DNA from: Astrothelium macrocarpum
Lineage: Eukaryota; Ascomycota; Dothideomycetes; Trypetheliales; Trypetheliaceae
Direction: 5' to 3'
NCBI GenBank assembly: GCA_021030915.1
Contig: JAGEMR010000021.1
Coordinates: forward strand, 248,001 to 312,000
Length of the DNA stretch: 64,000 nucleotides
Positions 55,446 to 64,000 of this stretch are shown piece by piece (the first letter of the stretch is position 1; each line of letters begins with the position of its first letter). The notes under the pieces are model-generated. The model was not told the origin of the DNA, ran no database searches, and saw nothing but the letters and a program-made list of their open reading frames with translations. Both the position numbers and the translations under genes were made by a program.

Positions 55446-58437
55446 CTACTTAGTTCCAGCACCATGTTCCGTGTTTCCCTTTTTGGATAAAGACGACGCC
55501 GTCCTCGGTCCTTCCTTTGATCGTAGTTCATTTTCATCCTCACTGGCTGGACTTGAGCTGCCGCTGCCAGTCCCGTCACCTCCAATCCCATCTCTTGATT
55601 CTCTACGCAACCTCTCTGCTTTGTCCTTGAGCACTCGTGCTTCCTCTGCAGCTCGTTGCGCTCGAACCTGCTTTTTCCACATGGTCGAGTACCGTCCTTT
55701 CTTTGTAAGAAGTTGCTCGTGATTGCCCTGCTCCGCAACTTTGCCTCCATGCAGCACAAGAATCTGGTCAGCCATGGTGATTGTGCTAAGCCGGTGAGCA
55801 ATTACAAGCATTGTCCGGCCTTCAGCAAGAGTGGTGAGTGCCTCTTGGATATGTTCCTCGGTCTCTGTGTCCAAGGCTGCCGTGGCTTCATCGAGCAGAA
55901 TAATGCGTGGGTTCTTGAGTATTGTACGTGCAATGGCCACCCGTTGCTTTTCGCCCCCCGATAAACGCAAACCCCGCTCGCCAACTTTGGTTTGATAACC
56001 ATCCGGAAAGCCACGTATCTTGTCGTGTATACTGGCGGCACGGCATGCATTGTGTACGTCTTCCTCAGTCGCATCAGGGTTAGCATATTTGAGATTGTAC
56101 ATGAGTGTTTCGTTGAAGAGCACGGTATCTTGCGGAACAACTCCAATGTGTTTGCGGAGGGAATCAATCGAGATATCCTGGACATCATCTCCGTCCACAA
56201 GTATCCGTCCCGATTCTACATTGTAGAACCTGAACAGGAGCCTAAAGACAGTTGACTTGCCACCTCCAGATTCGCCGACCAACGCAGTTGTTGTGCCGGG
56301 TGCGCAGTGAATGTCGAGTCCTGATAGCGCTGGTTTTCGTTGGTCATAAGAAAAGTGTACGTCTTGAAAGCGAATGTCGCCCTCACAGGACGTTTTCTCG
56401 TCCACTTGTGGACTATCAACTACTGTGGGCTTCTCCTTGAACAGTTCTAACATTCTCTCGGAATTGATCATGGCTGATTGGATCAACCGATAAAACGTCC
56501 CAAAGAAATTCAGAGGTCCTTGCAGTTGGGCAAAATATGTAAATAGGGACACAAATTGACCAACCTTCCGCTGACCAGCTGTGACTTGGTACGCAGCGAT
56601 GAAGCAGGCAATCATAAGCCCTAATGTGAAGATCATGTTCTGCGTTACGTTCATGAAGTTAAGAGAAAAGAGCACGTGGTATTCAGCTTTTTGAAATTTG
56701 CTGACTGCCTCGCGATAGCGATTAAATTCATAAGCTTCCGCATTGAAATATTTGACCGTTTCGTAGGATACCATTGAGTCATTTCTAAGGAGAAGTCAGC
56801 TTGCGAGTTAATTTCAGAGTTTTTCCCTCGGAGCGTTTACTTTACTGCATCTTCTTCTCTATCGGCATTGACCATTTGTCGACGTATTTCCGCTCGCCAT
56901 TGGGCCATGCGAATAGTTAGGTAAACGTACCAGAAGGTCACGACAGCCACAACAAGAGCATAATACGCGTCAAACTCGATGAGGAAATACGCAATCGCGA
57001 CACATAAGTCAACGAGCATGGGAACCACCTGAAAAGTCACTTGTTCGAGAAAAGTGTTGATAGAGTTACCCTTTCCCAATGCAGAAAGGACTTCGCCAGT
57101 CTTTTTGCCAAGGTGGAAATCCAGACTCAGACCATGGACGTGTTCAAACGCAGCCACTGACAGTTCGCGGTAGGAGTATTGGCTGACGGGTATCCACAAA
57201 GTGGAGCGTAGAGCACCGAGCAGTCCATTACTTCCTTGAAGCAGCCGATAAAAGACATAGAGGCAAATAGCACCCCAAGGCATGCGCATAGGACCATTCT
57301 CGCCAGACAAGTCGTCTGTGATTATGCCGACTTGCTTCGGCACCAAAACATTAATACCGCGCTGCAATATTACAATTAGAAAGCATATCACGACCAGAAC
57401 CTGTAGTTTTCTGTCTTTGGAAGGCCACAGATAGGGAAAAAACACAGAATAGCTCCAGAGGTATTCCCACCAGCTTCGCGAGGGAGTGGAGGTTGGCCGA
57501 CTCCATCCGGCCGGAGCTCCTTCATCGTGCCCTTTCTTCGCAGGATGCAGCATTGAGCCATATCCATTGGCAGATCCATTCTGTCCATTCTGTCCATTCT
57601 CTCCATTCTCGGCGTGATTTTGGTTCAGGAGACCTGCTGCCTCGCCAGGGCTCTGAGCTTGTTCGTGTTTTGATTTATTCGCAAAAGAGACAAATAGGAC
57701 ATAGAAGCAGATGATGGCGAGGAGCAAGGTGATTCGCAGAATGTCAATTACTACTTCGGCTATTTCCCAGTTGGTCATATTCCATCTCAATGCCCCACCT
57801 TCCGGCTTCCCAGCCCTCGGTTCGCGATGGCGACCACTGTAAATAGACAGAGACGTAGCCAAGAGAACAATCTCTAGGAGCAAGGCCACGGTCCATGTTG
57901 CAAAGTGGGCTACATTTGGCGCCGGTTTCGAATCAAGCAATGAAATGACGAAAAGGGCATAGACGAAGAACGAGCCGACTATGTAGATCTGAGGTGGAAG
58001 CGTTAGTTTGGGCCGAGTTTGCTCTGGACGGCGATTTGGCGTACCGCATCTGCTTGACCACACCACCATTGCTCCTTGCGCATCAGCAGAGCATGGGCAA
58101 TCACGGTGATAGCATTAGCAATAAATGTACATGTGGCGAAGAAGGAAACCCAATCAAACACCAGCTTCTGGAAGCGAGTCAGGTTTGGAGTCTCTCTCTT
58201 GGCCTTTGGTGTGTTCTGATTCCGGTGGGGAAGAGGTTTGCCGCCAGGGCCGGTGCCGGTGAAGGAAGGCGAGGGGGAGGAATTATCATTAGGGGCAGCG
58301 ATGACGCCATGAATGGTGAAAGCGACGAGGAAGAAGAGCAGGAGGACAATGGGCGTGGCGTAATGGAGAATTTTGAGGATGCTCCGGGCAACACGATCGG
58401 AGGGAGGAGGAGGAATTGCGGCCGGGGAGGAGGCCAT
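55446..58437 (-). CDS. ABC half-transporter of the HMT1/ABCB6 heavy-metal-tolerance group
   Basis: Exons 58045..58437, 56841..57988 and 55446..56784; introns 56 and 56 bp keep phase and give 959 residues. Vacuolar or mitochondrial-type half-transporter that moves glutathione or phytochelatin-metal conjugates in studied members. The N-terminal 300 residues hold extra membrane helices with a polar loop and an NGQ repeat, then the six-helix domain (VNVLVPKQVGII-like, SVAAFEHVHGLSLDFHLGKK, TGEVLSALGKGNSINTFLEQ). The nucleotide-binding domain is complete: Walker A GESGGGKST near residue 685, signature LSGGEKQR, Walker B RIILLDEATAALD, switch AHRLSTI. The C-terminal tail is charged. All catalytic motifs look intact. 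Divergent from RTC1. Confidence 0.93.
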
Positions 58438-58810
58438 GCTGGGAATGCCACGCGATGGGATGCAGTGGCAGTAGCAGCAGCGAGGCCGCGAAACATTATA
58501 AAGGAAAGGACATGAGCTGCAGGAGGACGCAGCAGAACCGAAGGTCGCTCACGACGTCGTCGAAAGGACTTGCAGCATGCAGGCAGGCAGTCGACGGTCT
58601 GGCCTAAGCAAGACCCGGCTCGGCACTGGGCTCTGGTGCGCTGCGCTGCTGCGTGTGACTATTCCATCGCCCGCGCTGCCAGCACCTGACCCTGCATGAG
58701 AATCGCAGAATCGCAGACCCGAGGGGACAAGAGCGACAATCCCATTCGCACCACCATGGCACCACCCACGCGCCTGCCGCCATGGTGAGCCCCGTGCCAG
58801 TGCCAGTGCC
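58438..58810. promoter_or_regulatory. Shared divergent promoter, ABC transporter / RTC1
   Basis: 373 bp between two start codons on opposite strands, GC-rich, including GCGCTGCTGCGTGTG-like and CACCACCATGGCACC sequence. No gene inside. Confidence 0.5.
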
Positions 58811-61800
58811 ATGGCCGAGCACGCTCGCCGCCCTTCCACCACCTCCACGCCTGCCCCGGCCATCCCCCCTCCCCCTCCGCCGCTGCCGGCCCCGCCCCTC
58901 CGCTACAACAATGCCTTCACCAAGTTCATCACCCAGCCCTTTGCCTATGCCCGCCCGCCCGCCCACGCGCCGCCACAGGTTAGCGTGCCCCGGATCGTCG
59001 GGTGAGTGCCCTATGCCAGTCCTGCCCTGAGGTGACATGCTGAGTGTGCTGAGGCCGTTGTCGTCCCAAAATGCCACCCACCGCACTGGCCTGGAGATTA
59101 GCGCCCTCGATCAGTCCCCGGACAAGACGCGCGCAATCCTCGCCGGCCGCGAGATTCTCAAGACCATCCTCGTGGATGGCACCAAATGTGTGGAGGAGTT
59201 CAATCTGCTGGCTGCCATGCGCCAGTATGCCGCCCACAACTCCACCCGAGCCAAGCCAAAAGACGCTTTGGACATTCACGACGTCAAATGGTCTCACCAT
59301 GGCTTCGACACTTTGATTGCTACCGCTGCGAGTAGTGGGCGGGTGGTGCTCTACGACATCAACCGGCCGGGCGTGGAGCTCGCTCGCCTCCATGAACACC
59401 CCCGCCAGGTCCACAAGGTTGCTTTCAATCCCCATCACGGCGCACTGCTGCTTTCAGGGAGCCAGGATGGTACGACCAAACTATGGGACATGCGCGACCT
59501 GAAGAGAGCCATTGGCGTCTGCCCAAGCCAATTTACTCACAACGGCCAGAGTGATGGCGTCCGCGATGTGAAATGGTCGCCAACGGATGGAGTCGAGTTT
59601 GCTTTTGGTACGGATAGCGGCATAGTCCAGCGGTGGGATTACCGCCAACCCAAAGCGCCCAAGTTGAAAATCAATGCGCACAACAGGACGTGTCACGCTA
59701 TTGATTGGCATCCCGACGGAACACACCTCGTTAGTGCAGGTTCAGATAAGACGTTGAGAGTATGGAATTTTGCTTCGGACCTCAGACGCCAAAAGCCTGC
59801 CTGGAGCCTGCAAGCTCCACATCCAGTGCTTCACGTTCGATGGAGGCCTCCCTGTAGGTCCTCTGAAGGGCAGGGTTACGGTACGTGGCAAAGTACACAT
59901 CTCGTCACTTCGTATGACCGCGACCATTCCGCCCTCCACGTTTGGGACTTCCGAAGGCCGAATATACCATTCCGTGAACTTCTTCACTACAATGCAGCCC
60001 CTACCGATCTCCTTTGGCACTCCCAAGACCTTTTGTGGACTGTTGGAAGAGAAGGTGTTTTTAACCAGACGGATATCAAATTCGCATCAAAGCCTACCGA
60101 GAGGCGGAATCTACAGGCGTTTGCTGTCGCTCCGCATGGTGAATTGACTTGCGTGTCGGGCGAATCGACTCGTAAGAATAAACAGACTTTGGAACGAGAC
60201 GGGCCTGAAAAGGTTCAAAACAATTCCACTCCAAAGGGCCTGAGCCCCGAGAAAGGGAGCTTTGGACGTAGTTCGACGGATGATAGCATTGATGAAGGGT
60301 TTTTGAGCTCCTCTTTCAAAAAGCGCCACAGTCGTTCTGGCAGTAATCGATCGGCCAAATCACTCAGTAACACCCCTCCTTCCTATGATGATGGAGTCAA
60401 AGTAAAACCACTAGACGCGACACTTCCTCGTGATGTAGCAGTCAGTCCAAACCAAATTGCTGCGAGATGTGTTAATGTTACCAGCATGCCAAACCCGCTA
60501 CTTTTCAGCTTTCTTGCACATATTTACATTTCATCGCTCCCTGAAGGTAATAATGCCTATTTACTATCTTCTATTACCAAGACTCTTGAAGGAAACTTTG
60601 TACACGCCAAACGTGCAGGCCTGCACCGCATTGCCCAGTCATTTAAGATACTAAATCGAATTTTGATACGAACACCAGTCCGTTTTGCTACCACCTACCC
60701 ACAACTTCGTGCGGAACGCGGTCTGAAATATCAGCCTGAAGATTTGGCTCCTTCGATTGTCGTTGCTGCCGGTCAAGATGAGCAATTGAATACCAACCGA
60801 GCTCACGTTGCTGCTCTTAGGCAGGCTAATATTTTCGAGAGCTCCTCCAGTGTTGCTACACCTTTGGCAAGACCACACCCAGACGACCAACCAATCTCAG
60901 TCGTGGCTCCTGTTCTTCCAGATCCTGACAACGATTCTCACATTACCCTCCCACCATCGGTCATTGAATCTCCCCTTTCCAGCAAGGACATTGCTGAAAG
61001 GCCTGATGTTCTTGGAGAAGAAGAAATCCAATCCGACTTTGGCAACATGGAAAGTCGAAATGGCGGAAATGTGAATGAGGGGAATAGATCAACTACCGAA
61101 TGGCAGATGAAGGCCAAGACACCTCTCGATCTCGAGTCGTCCATTGGCAGTCAAAGTCTCTATCCAATCGCGCCCATTCTAGATCGATACGATTCGAACG
61201 AGAGCTTTCCAATGTTCTCAGCCTCTACCGACTCTCGCAAAGGTTCTATTCCAAGCCCTTCTTCCAGTGCACGTTCTCGCAATCCACAGAGCGCTGGTCC
61301 CGAACAACCCACGGACATCTCAGCAACCTTGGATAGACGGAGTAGCGGCAATCCGAAAGAGGATCCTCAGGCCCCAAGATTGGTGCGTCTCTCCCAAAGC
61401 GATTCATTCCACACTTCTATCCTGAATATGTCTGGAATTGTTGAAAATGGCTTGCACATGAGCCCAAGCACAAACGATCCTGTGTCTGCGGACATGAATC
61501 ATCAAAGGCAGACACCAAGTGTGATTTCTGCGGCCAGCTCCCCCGAGAACTTTCATAAAAAAGCAAGCAAATCGAGCATGACAGTTCCAGTCGGTAGCGA
61601 ATCTCAGGGAAGACAGAATGTCACCTTTGCCCCAGCGAGCAGCAAGGAAAGTTTCCTAAGCAATACTTCTCTAGCGTCCGCTGCCGATACCGAGTCGTTG
61701 GCTATGTCTGTGGAGCAGAATCATACTGAAGAACAGGACTCGCATAATAATTTTGCTTCTCAAACTGCCTCTACTTCGAAAGGCTTACATGGAAGACCGG

Positions 61801-62906
61801 TTGCTGGGTTCCGTGACATTCTTCCATCCGTCACTGGCCTCACGCTTTCTCAATTGATGTCTTACCATACCGATCAATACCCAGATGCTCAGACCTTGGC
61901 GCATGTCCTGCTTTTACTCACGCCACTCATGCAAGAAGAATACCAATCTCCAACCGCACATCACCAAATACAGGATCAACGTCAGAATTCCACAAACTTT
62001 TCATCGAGAGACCAGCGTGAACTTACATCTGAGGGTTTCCGGCAAATCTTCGAACATGTCGGAATCGCAGGGCTTCATGTTGAAAGCATTATGATGACTT
62101 ACCATGATGAGCTTATTTCACATCGGCTTTTTAACACGGCCGCTCACTTCCGCCGCCTGTGCTTTCCTCTCTATCCTGGCGTTCACGAGCAGTTCAAAGA
62201 TCGTACACAGATTGGTTTGCTCTGTCAATTTTGCAAGAATTCCATTAACTCTCTATCCCGAAATAATCGTTGCAGCTTCTGCAAGAGTCGCCAATCTTCT
62301 TGTCCTATCTGCTGGTCCGAACGCTCGCCCTTTGAGAATTCCCCGATCATCAGAGACCGCAGGAGACGAAAAGGTCGTAGCAGAGATTCGAGTATTACGG
62401 GCGATCGACAACATTTTCAACAGACGACGCTTGGCTCTGCCGACCATGCAGCTCCACTGGCAAACACCTTTGCAGCCCACTTCGCCACAACCGCATCAAT
62501 CAAACCCTTGCAACCAACCCATTCCAAATACACGTCCTCTTTTGAGCTCCAAGTCCAATCGGGCGAAGGTAGGCTATTTCGTTCCCGGCTCTATACAGCA
62601 TGCGTTCTTTGTAACCACTCTGCTCATGCTGCCTGCCATCGCGCCTGGCTAATGCGTGGCACGGACGGAGGATGCCCCACTCCGGGATGTCTGTGCGACT
62701 GTGCGAGGGGTAGTTGGCGAGACGTGCAGACAGACGAGCGCGGACAGAGGCTGGGTCGCGATCGAGCGAGCGCTGTTCGAAGTGACAAATGGGGAATCAA
62801 GGAAAGTAAGGCGGTAGCCATGGTGAGGGGTGCTTTAGGTTCTGGTGGAAGTGGAAGAGGGGACGATGGGAGGCGGGTGCGAGTCGTGGATCCTGGGGCT
62901 GATTAA
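58811..62906 (+). CDS. RTC1: RTC1/SEA2 (WDR24-like) SEACAT/GATOR2 subunit, WD40 plus C-terminal RING
   Basis: Exons 58811..59001 and 59054..62906; 52-bp intron (GTGAGT...GCTGAG) is phase 2 and gives 1347 residues. The first exon opens at an ATG in perfect context (GCCATGGCC) and is Pro-rich. A nearer acceptor (59044) is also in frame. WD40 propeller lies about residues 85-400: DIHDVKWSHHGFDTLIATA, LLSGSQDGTTKLWDMRD, WHPDGTHLVSAGSDKTLRVW. After a long disordered centre the C-terminus has CQFCKNSINS, CSFCKSRQSSCPICW, and CVLCNHSAHAACHRAW with GGCPTPGCLCDC, a paired zinc finger/RING as in WDR24. The complex regulates TORC1 from the vacuole surface in response to amino acids. Confidence 0.92.
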
Positions 62907-63210
62907 GATACGAATCGAGAAGGCTTCCCTGCATTTGCTTATGATACGAATGAGTCGATTATACCCATACTAGTAATTAATTTTAGATTTGAAACAAATT
63001 GAAGACCTCCATTGATGAGACCCAATCATCGCTCTTTACATCCGACAATGAATGCACGCTCTTGTCTAGGACAAAGATTGATATCGCACTGAAGCTTTAG
63101 CCGATATTAACTGATGAGATGTGCTTTCAAGGAAGCGCCTGTGCGATGTACAAAAACATGAAACAAATTCTCCCCAGTGCATGAAGCAGCCGATCAGATG
63201 GACCGCTCAT
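62907..63210. other. Convergent 3' region, RTC1 / tyrosinase
   Basis: 304 bp, AT-rich, no coding signal. Confidence 0.45.
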
Positions 63211-64000
63211 TCACGCGTAGATATAACAGAGGGGCCCATCCAATGTACTCAGTACGTCTTCAATTCTCACTCTTGGTGCATTAACTCCTAGATCAATGAT
63301 ATCATGCTTTGTCGTGTTCCTGCTGGGCGGCACATTATTTAATGTAATTGTACCGCTCAGACTGTTACGTCCAAATGTCCTTGGTCCGACATCTTGATTC
63401 TGCCATGTCCAAAACACGCGATCTATCATTGCATGATGTAGAAAAAAATATGGATCCCCGGGACTAGTGAACAAATCTCCGCCAGGGTCCCCGCCCACGA
63501 CGAGATGGCCGCCAGTGTGGACACCAAGGTAATTAGAGGAGGAAAAGAAGTCACCCTGCATGAACGTCTGGAACCAGTATATGTCATTGAAATCGGTGAT
63601 TAGGGAAGAGACATTTGCATCTGTAAGAAAATGCGATGTAACATACTGCGAGATGTCACGACGAAGACAACGTGGATTATAGCCCAGTCCGGATTTGAGG
63701 GGATTTGGTGGAGTGTCATTAAAAATTGGAGCTATAGGACCAAGGTTGACCGTCCAACTTGATTAATCGATGTTAGCACCAGCTGAAGAAGCCGGCTCAC
63801 ACGTCTGAGTTCGGGACTTACTTGAGAGGACCAGACGTCACACAGCCACCACCTTGCTGTGGCGGCAGCACAATTGAAGGGGCGGTATTGGAAGGAACGT
63901 TGACATCACCTTCACGTTTGTACGCGCCGTTCCCGCCTATACTTAAATGGCTACCATCAAAAAGGGAGGAATTCAGAGGATCATTGGCATATTTAGCCCA
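63211..64000 (-). CDS. Tyrosinase (type-3 copper enzyme), 5' part off the window
   Basis: Two exons seen: 63822..64000 (continues past the right edge) and 63211..63757; 64-bp intron (GTAAGT...AATCAAG, phase 2). Oxidises phenols to quinones, as in melanin formation. CuB site is present: VHTGGHLVVGGD gives two histidines and PYFFLHHAMIDRVFWTWQ the third with the conserved Asp-Arg and Trp. Also seen is LKSGLGYNPRCLRRDIS, typical of fungal short tyrosinases, and the C-terminus GPLCYIYA. CuA and any signal peptide are outside. The lack of a long C-terminal extension suggests the short, secreted class, to be confirmed with the 5' part. Confidence 0.9.

Noticed and set aside
1..64000. CRISPR arrays, tRNA or rRNA genes, intact transposons, bacterial operon signals
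   Set aside because: No regularly spaced repeats, no recognisable tRNA B-box/clover sequence and no transposase or reverse-transcriptase motifs were seen; introns show that the DNA is eukaryotic.

Overview
The window is nuclear DNA of a filamentous ascomycete (Pezizomycotina; I cannot name class or species). The signs are many short GT-AG introns (about 47-138 bp, mostly 50-80) with CTAAC-like branch points, Zn2Cys6 transcription factors, and fungal families such as RTC1/SEA2, KAP120, PEX2, HMT1-type ABC half-transporter and LaeA-like methyltransferase. Genes were assembled by hand by joining open frames across splice sites that keep phase; the exon coordinates given are reading-frame consistent but not tested against transcripts. 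I saw no rRNA, tRNA, CRISPR or intact transposon.

Left part (1-31 kb), accessory in character: partial AAA ATPase (1-1595, -), O-methyltransferase (2565-3861, -), secreted serine carboxypeptidase (4564-6346, -), Zn2Cys6 regulator (8974-10662, +), paraoxonase-like lactonase (10695-12161, -), second Zn2Cys6 regulator (14655-16421, +), LigB/DODA-type ring-cleavage dioxygenase (16807-17703, +), a broken tautomerase (17803-18194, -), GFA-type zinc protein (18947-19533, +), small LITAF-like protein (19811-20303, -), a decayed cysteinyl-tRNA synthetase copy (22082-24010, -) and a 1135-residue disordered protein (25100-28507, -). Large gaps here hold scraps of coding sequence interrupted by stops and frameshifts.

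Right part (31-63 kb), mostly housekeeping and dense: RING protein (31188-33386, +), importin KAP120 (34154-37520, -) divergent from peroxin PEX2 (38019-39572, +), exosome subunit RRP41/SKI6 (42160-43003, +), a DUF504/MJ1316-domain protein (43131-43904, -), a cyclic-nucleotide-binding/F-box/LRR fusion (45010-47949, +), a zinc alcohol dehydrogenase with one frameshift (48328-49435, -), glycine-zipper protein (50033-51230, +), an eight-exon LaeA-like methyltransferase (52070-53497, -), the HMT1-type ABC transporter (55446-58437, -) divergent from the GATOR2/SEACAT subunit RTC1 (58811-62906, +), and the 3' part of a tyrosinase (63211-64000, -).

Most noteworthy: the CysRS pseudogene, the remnant aromatic-catabolism neighbourhood (regulator, ring-cleaving dioxygenase, dead tautomerase, GFA protein), and the recurrent loss of frames by stop codons at places where Gln, Arg or Trp is expected, which fits C-to-T decay.
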